From Corynebacterium sp. Marseille-P3884 (GTDB lineage: Bacteria; Actinomycetota; Actinomycetes; Mycobacteriales; Mycobacteriaceae), in NCBI RefSeq assembly GCF_017942225.1, contig NZ_JAGKSD010000004.1, positions 1 to 64,000 on the forward strand: DNA of 64,000 nucleotides. Reading direction: 5' to 3'. This document shows positions 44,663-55,361 of this stretch, in pieces. The number at the start of each line of letters is the position of its first letter. Position 1 is the stretch's first letter. The notes under the pieces were generated by a model. It worked only from the letters and a program-made list of their open reading frames with translations. It was not told where the DNA came from and did not search any database. A program made the position numbers and the translations under genes.

Positions 44663-45730
44663 GTGGCTGAAACATCTGCGACTCATCTGGAATTGGAGCG
44701 TTTGGACGGCGTGCGTCTGAAGGATTTGACGACGTTGCGCATAGGTGGTGCGCCGCGCGCGGTGTGGCGCGCACATTCCGCGTCGGAGCTCGCGCACGCA
44801 GTTTCGCTTCTCGACGCCGCCCGTGAGCCCCTCCTCATTCTCGGCGGCGGGTCGAACCTCGTGGTGGCCGACGGTGACCTGGACCTGACTGTCGTGATCG
44901 CGGGCAACGACGACATTGACGTGCGCCCCGACGGGCTGGTCCGCGCCGGTGCGGGCGCTGTGTGGGACGACGTTGTCGCCGCTGCGGTGGACGCGGGGCT
45001 GTCTGGGATCGAGACCCTGTCCGGGATTCCAGGCTCCGCGGGCGCGACGCCGGTGCAAAATGTCGGGGCGTACGGGGCCGAGGTCGGCGACGTGCTCACC
45101 CGCGTGCACCTGTACAACCGTGAAACCGGTGAGACTGAGTGGGTGCCGGCCAGTGACCTGGAATTGGCGTACCGCTACTCCAACCTGAAATTCACCGGTC
45201 GCGCGGTGGTGCTGGAGATCGAATTGCAGCTCACCCCGGCTGAACTGTCGATTCCGCTGCGGCATTTGGGCGGAAAGCAGCTCCCGCTGAAAGAAGCCCG
45301 CGAGGAGATCCTGCGGGTGCGCGCCTTAAAGGGCATGGTTCTCGACCCGGACGACCACGACACATGGTCAGCGGGGTCGTTTTTCACCAACCCCGTCGTC
45401 GCACCGGAACTCGCTGACGAGATCGCCCACATCGTCGAGGCAGAAAGGCCCGGCGAAGGGGAGACCATGCCCCGGTACCCGCAGGCCGACGGCAAGGTGA
45501 AGCTGTCCGCCGCGTGGCTCATCGAGCGCGCTGGTTTTCACCGCGGGTTCCCCGACGACAACGCCCCTGCCCGGTTGTCCACCAAACACACGTTGGCGTT
45601 GACAAACAGGTCAGGGGCGGTGGCAGATGACGTCGTCAAGCTAGCGCGCACTGTGCGTGACGGTGTGCGCGAGCGTTTCGACGTCGAACTTGTGCCCGAA
45701 CCCGTGTGGATCGGGCTGTCGATGGACTAG
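44663..45730 (+). CDS. murB: UDP-N-acetylenolpyruvoylglucosamine reductase
   Basis: A 355-aa FAD enzyme of peptidoglycan precursor synthesis. ILGGGSNLVVAD and SGIPGSAGATPVQNVGAYG bind FAD; SAGSFFTNP holds the catalytic Ser, and the C-terminal Glu is near VELVPEPVW. It reduces UDP-GlcNAc-enolpyruvate to UDP-MurNAc. GTG at 44663 avoids overlap with the divergent gene; ATG at 44627 is an alternative that would overlap it by 12 bases. Its stop shares CTAG with the convergent fadD stop. Confidence 0.94.
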   Translation: MAETSATHLELERLDGVRLKDLTTLRIGGAPRAVWRAHSASELAHAVSLLDAAREPLLILGGGSNLVVADGDLDLTVVIAGNDDIDVRPDGLVRAGAGAVWDDVVAAAVDAGLSGIETLSGIPGSAGATPVQNVGAYGAEVGDVLTRVHLYNRETGETEWVPASDLELAYRYSNLKFTGRAVVLEIELQLTPAELSIPLRHLGGKQLPLKEAREEILRVRALKGMVLDPDDHDTWSAGSFFTNPVVAPELADEIAHIVEAERPGEGETMPRYPQADGKVKLSAAWLIERAGFHRGFPDDNAPARLSTKHTLALTNRSGAVADDVVKLARTVRDGVRERFDVELVPEPVWIGLSMD

Positions 45731-47589
45731 TTGTCCTCGAGGCGGTGGCGGCCCGCATCGTCGCCGCCGTCAGCGTCCGGAGCCTTCTCGAGCGACCAGC
45801 CGTTTTCCTGCTCGCCCTGCTGGATCTGCTCCTCGGTCGGCTCCTCGGGCGTGCCCTCGGCATTCTCGCCGTCAGCGGCCGTGCCCGCGTTGAGGCGGTC
45901 GATGAGCGACTGCTGCACCTCGCGACGACGAATCTTGCCCGTCATATCGCGGTTGAGCTCCTCGAAGTGGTAGAACGTGCGCGGCACCTTGTAGGGAGTG
46001 AGGCGCTCGCGGGCGAAGTCCTGCATGCCCTGCGGATCCAGCGCGGCGCCCTCCTCGAGCGTGACACACGCGACGACATCCTCGGAACCGTCCTCGCGCG
46101 GACGGCCGACGACGGCGATATCCGCGATGTCGCGGTGCGCGCGCATCACGTTTTCCACCTCGTCCGGGTAGACGTTGAAGCCGCCGGTAATGATCATCTC
46201 CTTGATGCGGGAGACCAGGCGGATCCAGCCGTCTTCCTCCATGACACCCATGTCGCCGGTGCGGAAGTAGCCGTCGACGAATGCCTTCTCGTTGGCCTCC
46301 GGCTTGTTCAGGTAGCCCTTCATCACCTGCGGGCCCTTGACGATGACCTCGCCCGGCTCGCCGTCCGGCATCAGCTCCGTCGGGTTGTCCGGGTCGACGA
46401 TGCGCACCAAGGTGTTCGGGAACGGCACACCGATGTAGCCCGGGCGGCGGCTGCCGTCCATCGGGTTCGCGGTGACGATCGGCGCGGTCTCCGTCAGGCC
46501 GTAGCCCTCCACGAGCTTGCCGCCGGTGATCTTCTCCCAGCTCTCGATCGTGGACACCGGCAGGGTGGAGGCTCCCGAGAAGGAATTGCGGATCGACGAC
46601 AGCTTCTGCCCCTTCTCGGCAGCCGAGGCAGCGATGCGCTGGTACAGGGTGGGCACGCCCGGGACGAATGTCGGCGGGTTGCGCTTCAGCGCGTCCTGGA
46701 TCAGATCCGGCTCCGGTGCCGGGAGCAGGGTGATCTCCGCACCGACCAGCAGACCCAGGCCCAAGTTCAGGGCAAGGCCGTAGACGTGGAACAGCGGCAG
46801 CACCGCCAGGACCTTCTCGTCTTCCTTGCCCAGGTCCTTCATCCAGGCGCTGCCGGCCTTCATCTGGTGGTTGAAGTTGCCGTGGGTGATCTGGGCACCC
46901 TTCGGCTCACCGGTGGTGCCGGAGGTGTACAGGATCACGGCAGTGGTGTCCTGGGTGATTTCCGGAGTCTCGAGGTTGTGGCCCTCGCCGCCGATCGCCG
47001 CGGACAGCAGCGTTTCGAACGGAATGGTGTCCGGGGCCGGGCCGGAGAGCTTCTTGCGGGATTCGCGCAGCTTCTTCAGCGGCACGTACTTCAGGGCCAG
47101 CTCCATGTACTTCGGCATGGCCTTGGTCATGTCGACGGAAACAATGGTCTCCAGCGGGGTATCGCCGCGCAGGACAGAGAGGCCTTCGACGGCCTTGTCC
47201 CAGATGATGGCCACGCGGGCGCCGTGGTCGTTGAACTGGCCACGCAGTTCGTGCGCGGTGTACAGCGGGTTGTGCGCCACGACGGATGCGCCGAGGCGCA
47301 GGGTCGCCAGGAAGGAAATGACGAACTGGGGGCAGTTCGGCATGACCAGCGCGACGCGATCGCCCGGGCGAACACCGAAGGCCTTCAGGCCGGCGGCACA
47401 GCTGCGGACCTGCTTGTCCAGCTCGGAGTAGGTGATCGTGCGGCCGAAGAACCACATAGCGTTTTTGTAGGACCGCTTGGAAAGGGTCTCTTCGTACAGG
47501 TCCAGAAGCGTGTCGTCGCCGAGATCGACTTCCGCGGGGGTCCACTCCGCGTAGCTCGACAGCCAGGCTTTTTCCTCAAATGCCGACAA
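45727..47589 (-). CDS. fadD: Long-chain acyl-CoA synthetase (FadD)
   Basis: A 620-aa ANL enzyme. Motifs: LYTSGTTGEPKG (P-loop), EGYGLTETAP, RTGDMGVMEEDGWIRLVSRIKEMI, and the C-terminal catalytic Lys in DMTGKIRRRE. It activates fatty acids for lipid or mycolate metabolism. The C terminus has about 45 extra residues rich in Glu/Gln/Gly. Start is TTG at 47589, with GGAGG eight bases upstream. TATATA-like sequence near 47671 could be its -10. Confidence 0.93.
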   Translation of the reverse strand: MSAFEEKAWLSSYAEWTPAEVDLGDDTLLDLYEETLSKRSYKNAMWFFGRTITYSELDKQVRSCAAGLKAFGVRPGDRVALVMPNCPQFVISFLATLRLGASVVAHNPLYTAHELRGQFNDHGARVAIIWDKAVEGLSVLRGDTPLETIVSVDMTKAMPKYMELALKYVPLKKLRESRKKLSGPAPDTIPFETLLSAAIGGEGHNLETPEITQDTTAVILYTSGTTGEPKGAQITHGNFNHQMKAGSAWMKDLGKEDEKVLAVLPLFHVYGLALNLGLGLLVGAEITLLPAPEPDLIQDALKRNPPTFVPGVPTLYQRIAASAAEKGQKLSSIRNSFSGASTLPVSTIESWEKITGGKLVEGYGLTETAPIVTANPMDGSRRPGYIGVPFPNTLVRIVDPDNPTELMPDGEPGEVIVKGPQVMKGYLNKPEANEKAFVDGYFRTGDMGVMEEDGWIRLVSRIKEMIITGGFNVYPDEVENVMRAHRDIADIAVVGRPREDGSEDVVACVTLEEGAALDPQGMQDFARERLTPYKVPRTFYHFEELNRDMTGKIRRREVQQSLIDRLNAGTAADGENAEGTPEEPTEEQIQQGEQENGWSLEKAPDADGGDDAGRHRLEDN

Positions 47590-47869
47590 TGGTCTGCCCT
47601 CCGTAATTGTGTCTCGTCAGTAGGTCGTACGGCGGTTAGTAAATTTCCGATTGATTTACTCCGACAAAGTATATAAGTGATTTCAGTGGCTTGTCAGATA
47701 ATTTATGATCTCGGTCACGGATCGGGGGGCGATGAGGGGTGCGGCTCACGTTCATTAGTGCTCCGTTGCGCACTGAAGTAGACATTCTCGACCCCACGGT
47801 TGCGGCAGACCCACGTAGTGTCGCTTGTGGGAGTCACTCAGCAAAGAGATGCCTTGGGGGGTAGAGCAC

Positions 47870-48958
47870 GTGACTGATATTCAGACCGAGATCCAATACC
47901 GCCGCTACGCCAACACCGGATTAGGGGAGTGGGTGCCAGAAATGGGGGTGGGGCTGCACCGCGCGCCTGAGCAGCAGGAACCGCCGGCGGCAGCACCCGA
48001 GCCCGTGGAGGTACACCAGCCGCAGCAGCCCCAACCACTCGATTACGTCGATATTGTGCGTCGTCCGGTGAAGGCGCCACCGCGGCAAGGCTGGCGCAGA
48101 CTCGTCCACGGGGCGACGGGCGGGAAGGTGAACCCGGGGCAGTCGCGCCGGGAGGAGCAGCGTGCGCGGGTGACAGAGGCGATCCGGACGCCATTGCGCG
48201 GTGATTACCGCATCGCGGTGATGTCGCTGAAAGGAGGGGTGGGCAAGACTACGACGACGGTGGCGTTGGGGTCGGTGCTGGCGCAAACACGCGGGGACCG
48301 GGTGATAGCGATCGACGCGAACCCGGACTTCGGCACCCTGGCCCAGCGTGTGGCTGCGCCGGGGCCGGCGACCATCAGGGACCTGCTGCAGGCGGAGGAC
48401 ACGTCGCGGTACGCGCAGATCAAGGCGTTCACCACGCAGGGGGCCTCGCGCCTAGAAGTGATCGGCAGCGAGCGGGACCCGGCGGTGTCGGAGGCGTTCA
48501 GCGAAAATGATTACCGCCGTGCGGTGGATATTCTCCAGCACCACTACAACTTGATTCTCACGGATTGCGGGACGGGGCTGATGCACTCGGCGATGGCGGG
48601 TGTTCTCGACCTCGCGCACACGCTAGTGCTGGTCAGCTCACCGGCGCTGGACGGAGCGCAGTCGGCGGCGGCGACTCTGGACTGGCTGGAGCTGCACGGG
48701 TACGGCCGGTTGGCGGCGAATGCCGTCGTGGTGGTGTCCGCACCGGCGACGCAGAAGACGGCCGTCGACATGGAGGCAGTGATCGCGCATTTCGCGGCAC
48801 GAACCAGGGCGGTGCACGTCGTTCCGTTTGACCCGCATTTGGCGGAGGGCGCAGTCGTGGACATCGAGCGGCTGAGGCCGAATACACTGCGCGCGTACCG
48901 CAATCTGGCGGCGACGATCGCGGTGGACTTCGATCAGTGGCACAAGCACGCGCGCTAG
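47870..48958 (+). CDS. MinD/ParA-like ATPase with Pro/Gln-rich N terminus (EspI-like)
   Basis: A 362-aa protein. Residues 1-95 are Pro/Gln/Arg-rich and basic ([16 protein letters not shown]); the deviant Walker [13 protein letters not shown] starts near residue 118, with [13 protein letters not shown] and a DCGTGL switch. This layout resembles EspI-type ATPases linked to type VII secretion, but no ESX genes are in view. The GTG at 47870 has a GGGGGG element; an upstream extension to 47825 is also open. It precedes mshA by 26 bases. Confidence 0.82.
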   Translation: MTDIQTEIQYRRYANTGLGEWVPEMGVGLHRAPEQQEPPAAAPEPVEVHQPQQPQPLDYVDIVRRPVKAPPRQGWRRLVHGATGGKVNPGQSRREEQRARVTEAIRTPLRGDYRIAVMSLKGGVGKTTTTVALGSVLAQTRGDRVIAIDANPDFGTLAQRVAAPGPATIRDLLQAEDTSRYAQIKAFTTQGASRLEVIGSERDPAVSEAFSENDYRRAVDILQHHYNLILTDCGTGLMHSAMAGVLDLAHTLVLVSSPALDGAQSAAATLDWLELHGYGRLAANAVVVVSAPATQKTAVDMEAVIAHFAARTRAVHVVPFDPHLAEGAVVDIERLRPNTLRAYRNLAATIAVDFDQWHKHAR

Positions 48959-48984
48959 ACGCGGAACTTTCTAGACTTGGGTGC

Positions 48985-50256
48985 ATGCGCGTCGCGATGA
49001 TCTCCATGCACACCTCCCCGCTCGAACAGCCGGGCTCGGGTGATGCAGGTGGAATGAATGTCTATGTCCTCAATATTGCGCGCGAGCTCGCGGCGGCGGG
49101 CGTGGAGGTGGACGTGTTCACCCGCGCGACGAGGCCGAGCCAGGGCGAGGTCGTCGACGTCGCAGACGGGTTACGGGTGATCAACGTCGTGGCGGGCCCG
49201 TATGAGGGCCTGGCCAAGGAGGATCTGCCCACGCAGCTGGCGGCATTCGCCGGCGGAATCGTCCAGTTCGCGCGGAAGCAGGGCTGTGATTATGACCTGA
49301 TTCATTCGCACTATTGGCTCTCTGGCCAGGTGGGATGGCTGTTGCGTGATTTGGTGCGGGTGCCGCTCATCCATACCGGGCACACGTGGGCAGCGGTGAA
49401 AAACGCCGCACAAAAGACCACGGGCGGGGCCCAGGGCGAGACAGAGGCGCGGCGGATTTGCGAGCAGCAGCTGGTGGATAACGCGGATGTGCTCGTGGTC
49501 AACACCGACGATGAGATTGACCAGCTCAGCCGCCATTACGATGTCGATCCTTCGCTGATCCGCGTGGTCACACCGGGGGCGGACACGCGCTTGTTCGCGC
49601 CGGGCACGAACCGCAATACGGAGCGGGCGCGGCGCCATCTGGGCATCCCGGTGGACAGTCAAGTGGTGGCGTTCGTGGGCCGGTTGCAGGAATTCAAGGG
49701 GCCGCAGGTGCTGCTCCGGGCTGCCGCGGAGATGGTGGAGCGGGATCCGGAGCGGAATATCAGGGTGATTGTGTGCGGTGGGGCGTCGGGAAGCGATGCG
49801 TCGGTGGATTATTACCGCGCGCTGGCGCACAAGCTGGGGCTGAGCCGCACGGTGCGTTTTTTGGGGCCGCGTCCGCCGGTGGAGTTGGTGGCGGTCTATC
49901 AGGCGGCGGATATCGTCGCGGTGCCCAGCTATAACGAGTCTTTCGGCCTAGTCGCGGTGGAGGCGCAGGCGACGGGCACGCCGGTGGTTGCCGCGCGCGT
50001 CGGCGGATTGCCGCTCGCTGTCGCGGACGGGGAGACGGGGGTGCTTGTCGAAGGGCACGATGCGGATGCGTGGGCGGATGCGCTTGCATGCTTGCTTGAC
50101 GACGACACCCGCCGCCTCTCCATGGCCGAAGCCGCCGTCGGACGCGCCGCCCAGTTCAGTTGGTCGGCCTCGGCTGCTGCGCTGAAGCAGGTGTACGAGG
50201 AGGCGCGGTCAGGCTTCGAGCCCACGACAGAGCGTCGCCACGCCACCGGAGACTAG
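48985..50256 (+). CDS. mshA: D-inositol-3-phosphate glycosyltransferase (mycothiol synthesis)
   Basis: A 423-aa GT4 enzyme. N-terminal [22 protein letters not shown] matches MshA; the C-terminal donor site has [13 protein letters not shown] and [16 protein letters not shown] with the EX7E pair. It adds GlcNAc to 1L-myo-inositol-1-phosphate, the first step in mycothiol synthesis. The ATG at 48985 is 7 bases after TAGACT with no ribosome-binding site, so translation is likely leaderless. Confidence 0.95.
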   Translation: MRVAMISMHTSPLEQPGSGDAGGMNVYVLNIARELAAAGVEVDVFTRATRPSQGEVVDVADGLRVINVVAGPYEGLAKEDLPTQLAAFAGGIVQFARKQGCDYDLIHSHYWLSGQVGWLLRDLVRVPLIHTGHTWAAVKNAAQKTTGGAQGETEARRICEQQLVDNADVLVVNTDDEIDQLSRHYDVDPSLIRVVTPGADTRLFAPGTNRNTERARRHLGIPVDSQVVAFVGRLQEFKGPQVLLRAAAEMVERDPERNIRVIVCGGASGSDASVDYYRALAHKLGLSRTVRFLGPRPPVELVAVYQAADIVAVPSYNESFGLVAVEAQATGTPVVAARVGGLPLAVADGETGVLVEGHDADAWADALACLLDDDTRRLSMAEAAVGRAAQFSWSASAAALKQVYEEARSGFEPTTERRHATGD

Positions 50257-50261
50257 CTGGC

Positions 50262-51527
50262 TTAGTTGTAGCCCAGCTCGTCGAGCGCCCAGTTGAGGCC
50301 GGCACTGGCGATATTGTCTGCGTGGGCAGATGCGTAGGAGCCGGCGATGGTGCCGAAACGGTTGACGGTGTCGCCGACCTCGGCGGGGGTGGCACCGCCG
50401 GTGGCGAGAGCGACGGTGGCGGACACTGCCAGGGTCCGCGTGTCGTCGGCGATGGTGGCGGCGTCGCGCTGTGCTGCGCTCACGACACCGTCGAACTGCT
50501 CCTTCGGGCTCGGCGGGGTGATCGCCTCTTCGGGCAGGCCCGGGTTCTTGTCCCGCAGGTACTGCTCGATCTCGGCTTTTTCTTCCTCGCCGGGGACGAA
50601 GTCGGCGCGCTCGTCGGCAGGGGGCGCCGGGGTGAATTTCTCGTTGACCTGGCCGTCGGGGATGCCGTAGCCCTCTTCGAGAGCGCGGTCGGCGCGCTGC
50701 GCAGCACCGAGCGGGCCGATGCCCAGGGAGGTCATGCCGACGATCTTGCCGGTCTTCGGATCGTAATTCACGCCACCGGAATCACCGGGCTTGTAGTCGA
50801 GGGCCCAGCTCCACACCGTGTCGGAATTGTAGGCCAGCTGGTAGCCGCACTTGCGTGCGCCCATCGCACCGTCCTTGCACAACGGCTGGCCGAAATTGTC
50901 CAGGCGGATCTGGCCGGGCGCGAGCGTCGGGTAATCGCGCACACCGGTCATGGGGACCGGGGTGCTGGGGTGGCCGCCGAATTTATCGCGGGAGGCAGCG
51001 GCTCCGTCGGCGGGCGTGGACGGGTCCAGCACCACGATGCCCCAGTCGGTGGAGTTGCGGGCTTTACGAAGGGACGTCGATAAGCCGTCGTACCCACTTG
51101 GGACGTTGACCGTGTGCACAAGACCTGTGCCCCCGACGCGCTGGTATCCGCCCCGGACGGGCGCGTAGACGTCCTGGCCCATGAGGACGCCCTGATCGGA
51201 AATGCCCGTCACACAGTGGCCGGCGGTGAGCATGACGCGCTGCTTGTCGCCGCTGTCGAGAGCGACATCGCCGACGGGGCCCTGCGTGCACGTCTTCGTG
51301 AACATCTCGGGGTGCGTGTCCAGCCCCGTCACCTCGCGAACATCCGGATACTCCGGGCCGAACGGATATTCGGCGTCGTACGGGCGCACGCGCATGGGCG
51401 CGCCCGGTGCCGCAATGGCGTTCACCTGCTTCTCAGTACCTGAATCGGGGGCCGCCTGGGCGATCGGAGTGACACTCAGCGCGAGGCCGAGAAGGGCAAC
51501 TTGAGAAACAATTCGACGCACAATCAC
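50262..51527 (-). CDS. Secreted chymotrypsin-fold serine protease
   Basis: A 421-aa exported protein. Signal peptide residues 1-26 end at AQA. The S1-fold triad is visible as TAGHC (His), DWGIVVLD (Asp) and PGDSGG (Ser). Cysteines pair around the His and in QPLCKDG...KCGYQ. After the protease domain is a 120-residue charged and Ala-rich tail. Start GTG at 51527 (a second GTG at 51521). Its only repeat copy (51075) is read in the uncommon frame as LST. Convergent with mshA, five bases apart. Confidence 0.9.
   Translation of the reverse strand: MIVRRIVSQVALLGLALSVTPIAQAAPDSGTEKQVNAIAAPGAPMRVRPYDAEYPFGPEYPDVREVTGLDTHPEMFTKTCTQGPVGDVALDSGDKQRVMLTAGHCVTGISDQGVLMGQDVYAPVRGGYQRVGGTGLVHTVNVPSGYDGLSTSLRKARNSTDWGIVVLDPSTPADGAAASRDKFGGHPSTPVPMTGVRDYPTLAPGQIRLDNFGQPLCKDGAMGARKCGYQLAYNSDTVWSWALDYKPGDSGGVNYDPKTGKIVGMTSLGIGPLGAAQRADRALEEGYGIPDGQVNEKFTPAPPADERADFVPGEEEKAEIEQYLRDKNPGLPEEAITPPSPKEQFDGVVSAAQRDAATIADDTRTLAVSATVALATGGATPAEVGDTVNRFGTIAGSYASAHADNIASAGLNWALDELGYN
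51075..51085 (-). repeat. 11-mer repeat, copy 19
   Basis: In the secreted protease gene, uncommon frame (LST). Confidence 0.95.
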
Positions 51528-51681
51528 ACAAGTGAATGTAGACCACTTAGGCCCCTTCCGTGGTGCCTCAAACCTGTGAATCCTGTTGCTCCTGTTCGCA
51601 CGGGAACATGAGCCGCATCACCCCCGCACCCCCTTGGCCGAACCGCAGCGGGAAGCGCATGAAACTGGCATGCTGGAGATC

Positions 51682-52428
51682 ATGAGCAACGGAAAGCTAA
51701 TCCTCGTCCGCCACGGGCAAAGCCAGTGGAACGAATCCAACCAATTCACCGGCTGGGTCGATGTCGACCTGACTGAAAAAGGCGAAGCTGAAGCCGTCAA
51801 CGCCGGCAAGCTGATGAAGGAAAAGGGGATCCTCCCCGACATCGTCTTCACCTCGCTGCTGCGTCGCGCGATCCGCACCGCCAATATCGCACTGAACGAG
51901 GCTGACCGGCACTGGATCCCGGTCGAGCGCAACTGGCGCCTCAACGAGCGCCACTACGGCAAGCTGCAGGGACTGAATAAGGCTGAGATCCGCGAGGAAT
52001 TCGGCGAAGAGCAGTTCATGGAGTGGCGCCGCTCCTACGACACTCCGCCGCCGGAGATCGACACGGATAACGAGTACGCGCAGACCGATGACCCGCGCTA
52101 CTCCTTCCTGCCCGAGGTGCCGCGCACCGAGTGCCTGAAGGATGTCGTGGAACGCTTCACCCCGTACTACATTGACTCCGTGCTGCCGGAAGTGCTCGCC
52201 GGTAAGAATGTCATGCTCGCAGCGCACGGCAATTCCCTGCGCGCGCTGGTGAAGTACCTGGACAATATCTCCGACGAGGACATCGCCGGCCTGAACATCC
52301 CGACCGGTATGCCCTTGGTCTACGAGTTCGATGCCGAAGGCAACGTGACTAACCCGGGTGGCACCTACCTCGACCCGGAGGCCGCCGCTGAGGGCGCTGC
52401 TGCCGTGGCCAACCAGGGGAATAAGTAA
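51682..52428 (+). CDS. gpmA: 2,3-bisphosphoglycerate-dependent phosphoglycerate mutase
   Basis: A 248-aa glycolytic enzyme. The phosphohistidine His11 is in [27 protein letters not shown] follows, and the second catalytic His is in [10 protein letters not shown]. It interconverts 3- and 2-phosphoglycerate. Start at the ATG 51682 (MSNGK) with GGAG upstream. It lies 11 bases before senX3, as in other actinobacteria. Confidence 0.96.
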   Translation: MSNGKLILVRHGQSQWNESNQFTGWVDVDLTEKGEAEAVNAGKLMKEKGILPDIVFTSLLRRAIRTANIALNEADRHWIPVERNWRLNERHYGKLQGLNKAEIREEFGEEQFMEWRRSYDTPPPEIDTDNEYAQTDDPRYSFLPEVPRTECLKDVVERFTPYYIDSVLPEVLAGKNVMLAAHGNSLRALVKYLDNISDEDIAGLNIPTGMPLVYEFDAEGNVTNPGGTYLDPEAAAEGAAAVANQGNK

Positions 52429-52439
52429 CTTTCGTCTCC

Positions 52440-53729
52440 GTGAACATTCTTCTCGCTTTCCTCGCGGGAGTGGCAGTTGCCGCCCTCGTCGCCGTCGGAT
52501 CCCTTAGGTACCGACAGTGGCGGGGGCGTAGCCGTGCGCAGGCCAAGGCCGAAGAAACCAAGGTCCGCACGGTCAGCCAGATCCTGCATTTGGTCATCCA
52601 GGGTTCGCCGACGGGCATTACCGTCGTCGGCCGCAAGGGTGAAGTGATTCTGTCGAATGCGGCAGCGCACCACATGTCGATCGTGCACGACCGCACCTTG
52701 AATCCCGAGGTGTGGAACGTAGGCAAGAAGGTCTTCGCCGACGGCGACGCCCGCGATCTGGAGATGAACCTGAAGAACCGCTCCACCGGAAGTCGCGTGA
52801 ACAACGTGAGTGCTGTGGTGAAGCCGTTGACGCTGTCGGAGACGGAGCACATCGTCGTCTACTCCATGGACGAGTCGGAGAATGTGCGGATGGAATCGGC
52901 GCGGCGCGATTTCGTCGCCAATGTCTCCCATGAGCTGAAGACTCCGGTGGGTGGCATGTCGCTGCTGGCGGAAGCGCTGCTCGAAGACCCCGACGACCCG
53001 GAGCTGGTGAACTACTTCGGCGAGAAACTGCTGGGCGAGGCGCACCGCATGGGCGCGATGATCGCCGATTTGATCAATTTGTCCAAGCTGCAAGGAGCCG
53101 AGGCTCTGCCGGAGATGGCGCCGGTGCGGGTCGACGACATTATCGATGAGGCGGTGGAGCGCAACCAGCTCACCGCCGACAACCACGAGATCGAGCTGAA
53201 CCGCGGCGAGCGCTACGACACTCACGTCGTGGGCGATAAGTCCATGTTGGTCACGGCCTTGTCCAATTTGATCTCTAATGCGATCAACTATTCGCCGAAG
53301 GGCAAGGCGGTCAGCGTCACCCAGAAGGTCGTGCGCGACTCGGTGGTGCTGATCCGCGTCACGGACCGCGGCATCGGCATTGCCCCGGAGGATCAGAAGC
53401 GCGTTTTCGAGCGTTTCTTCCGGGTGGACAAGGCGCGCTCGCGGCAAACAGGGGGCACGGGTTTGGGATTAGCCATCGTTAAGCATGTGGTGGCGAACCA
53501 TGGCGGTAATATCAAACTATGGTCCAGGCTCGGCACTGGATCGACGTTCACGATCGAGTTGCCGGTCTTTGCTCCCGAGAAGCTCGCTTCTGCGGTGGTA
53601 CCGGAGGAGATCGCGAAGCTGGACAGCCTCGAAAACGGGGATGGGTCCGATTCGAAGCTGGCCAAGACCTCGCCGGTCGCCCGTGTGGTGGCGCGCCGGC
53701 GGGAGAAGGACCAGGACAAAGAAGGTTAG
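52440..53729 (+). CDS. senX3: Sensor histidine kinase SenX3-like
   Basis: A 429-aa kinase. One N-terminal transmembrane helix, a PAS-like region (GEVILSNAAAHHM), the H-box FVANVSHELKTPVGG with His at about residue 164, and N, G1 and G2 boxes (NLISNAINYS, DRGIGIAPEDQ, TGGTGLGLAIVKH). Partner is RegX3 and the pair is a phosphate-starvation system in mycobacteria. GTG start at 52440. The downstream gap to regX3 contains the direct repeat GAAGGTTA-GAGAAGGTTA. Confidence 0.94.
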   Translation: MNILLAFLAGVAVAALVAVGSLRYRQWRGRSRAQAKAEETKVRTVSQILHLVIQGSPTGITVVGRKGEVILSNAAAHHMSIVHDRTLNPEVWNVGKKVFADGDARDLEMNLKNRSTGSRVNNVSAVVKPLTLSETEHIVVYSMDESENVRMESARRDFVANVSHELKTPVGGMSLLAEALLEDPDDPELVNYFGEKLLGEAHRMGAMIADLINLSKLQGAEALPEMAPVRVDDIIDEAVERNQLTADNHEIELNRGERYDTHVVGDKSMLVTALSNLISNAINYSPKGKAVSVTQKVVRDSVVLIRVTDRGIGIAPEDQKRVFERFFRVDKARSRQTGGTGLGLAIVKHVVANHGGNIKLWSRLGTGSTFTIELPVFAPEKLASAVVPEEIAKLDSLENGDGSDSKLAKTSPVARVVARRREKDQDKEG

Positions 53730-53748
53730 AGAAGGTTAAGGACACGCA

Positions 53749-54447
53749 ATGACAACGACCATCCTGATTGTTGAGGATGAGGAATCGCTGGCTGATCCGC
53801 TTGCTTACCTCCTGCAGAAGGAAGGTTTTGAGGCTCTCGTCGCTGCAGACGGGCAGACCGCTCTTTCTGACTTTGCCGCGAACGACATCGATCTCGTCCT
53901 ACTGGATTTGATGTTGCCGGGCATGTCGGGCACTGACGTGTGCAAGAAGCTGCGCGCGACGTCTGATGTGCCGATCATCATGGTCACGGCGCGCGACTCG
54001 GAGATCGATAAGGTCGTCGGTCTGGAGCTCGGCGCGGATGACTACGTGACCAAACCGTATTCGACCCGCGAGCTCATCGCCCGTATCCGTGCGGTGCTGC
54101 GCCGCCGCTCTGATGTCTCCGAGCCGGAGTCGAAGACGACGTCGGAGAACGTGCTGGAGGGCGGCCGTGTCCGCCTCGACGTGGAGCGTCACACGGTTTT
54201 CGTCGACGAGACTCCGGTGCCGATGCCGCTCAAGGAATTCGACCTGCTCGAGTACCTGATGCGCAACGCCGGCCGCGTGCTCACCCGCGGTCAGCTCATT
54301 GACCGGATCTGGGGTTCGGACTACGTAGGCGACACGAAGACGCTCGACGTGCACGTGAAGCGTCTGCGCACGAAGATCGAGAAGGAGCCGTCCCGTCCGG
54401 AGCAGCTCATCACTGTCCGCGGCCTGGGCTACAAATTCGAGGCGTGA
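53749..54447 (+). CDS. regX3: OmpR-family response regulator RegX3-like
   Basis: A 232-aa response regulator. The receiver domain has the acidic pocket in VEDEE, the phospho-acceptor Asp53 in LLDLMLPG and the conserved Lys in VTKPYST. The C-terminal winged helix ends RGLGYKFEA. It probably activates phosphate-response genes. Starts 19 bases after senX3. Confidence 0.95.
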   Translation: MTTTILIVEDEESLADPLAYLLQKEGFEALVAADGQTALSDFAANDIDLVLLDLMLPGMSGTDVCKKLRATSDVPIIMVTARDSEIDKVVGLELGADDYVTKPYSTRELIARIRAVLRRRSDVSEPESKTTSENVLEGGRVRLDVERHTVFVDETPVPMPLKEFDLLEYLMRNAGRVLTRGQLIDRIWGSDYVGDTKTLDVHVKRLRTKIEKEPSRPEQLITVRGLGYKFEA

Positions 54448-54460
54448 TGCCGCGGCGGCA

Positions 54461-55327
54461 TCACGAATGAGCGGAGCGCGTCGCCGGGTGCACGGATTTC
54501 GCGTCCGCGGGCAGACCGGCGCGAGCTTTGCAGTGCTTTTCGACGATCGCGTACGGCTTCTCACCGATCAACTGCACCAACTCGTCCCGCATTGACTGCC
54601 ACACCGGCGTGCTGTGGCCGGAATGGCAGGCGGGGTCGTTGGTGCACCACCAGTCGAAGTCCTCGCCGCCGTCGCCCCACTGGCGCCGGTCGTATTCACC
54701 GATGGTGGTGCGCAGGATCTCCTGGCCGTCGGAACGCTCCTGCCATTCGTCTTCGCGGGAGAACGGCACCTGCCAGCACACTTCCGGCTTCGAGCCGATG
54801 ATATTGCGCCCCTCCGCCATCGCCCACTGGTGCAGTGCGCAACCGGGGCCGGTGGGGTGGCCGTGGCGGTTGGCGAAGATGCACGCCCCGTCGACAAGCG
54901 TTGTCTTTAGCGACGGTTCTTCTTCGTCGTCGTCCCATTCCAACCATGGCTCCAGCACGACCGGGTCGCCGGCGGCGAGATAGCTGTCCACGTCGTCGGG
55001 GCGCAGCTGCCAATATTTCGCGGGCATTTCAGCGACGGCGTTGTAGAGGTCGTCGCGGTCTGTCTCGTCGGACAAGTAGGCCCCGTGGATGCAGCAGCCG
55101 ACGACGGGCAGGTCTTCCGAGATACCCCGGCATTGGGGGGTGCCGAAGCGGCACGACCACGTGGATTCGAGCCACGTCAGGTCGATGCTGAAGTAGTGGT
55201 GCGGATCGTCCGGGTGGGTGAATTCGAACCATTCACGCGGAAAATCCGGCGGTAATTCGTGGCCGGCGCGGATCGATTTACCGGCGGGGGAGTTCTTCGG
55301 AAACCCAAGAAACACAGGTTGATTCAC
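54461..55327 (-). CDS. Cys-rich conserved protein (Rv0495c-like)
   Basis: A 288-aa protein. Clusters of cysteines and aromatic residues ([33 protein letters not shown]) suggest a metal- or cluster-binding fold of the zinc/iron-chelating kind. It matches the position and size of the mycobacterial Rv0495c gene between regX3 and ppx. Cytoplasmic, function unknown. GTG start at 55327. Confidence 0.8.
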   Translation of the reverse strand: MNQPVFLGFPKNSPAGKSIRAGHELPPDFPREWFEFTHPDDPHHYFSIDLTWLESTWSCRFGTPQCRGISEDLPVVGCCIHGAYLSDETDRDDLYNAVAEMPAKYWQLRPDDVDSYLAAGDPVVLEPWLEWDDDEEEPSLKTTLVDGACIFANRHGHPTGPGCALHQWAMAEGRNIIGSKPEVCWQVPFSREDEWQERSDGQEILRTTIGEYDRRQWGDGGEDFDWWCTNDPACHSGHSTPVWQSMRDELVQLIGEKPYAIVEKHCKARAGLPADAKSVHPATRSAHS

Positions 55328-55361
55328 ACTGCACCACGGTAGACGGTCTAGGGTTGACCCT

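Noticed and set aside
47772-47785. ACTGAAGTAGACAT matches half of the palindrome at 30409-30432
   Set aside because: Around 15 identical 14-mer pairs are expected by chance within 64 kb, and the inverted partner arm is absent here.
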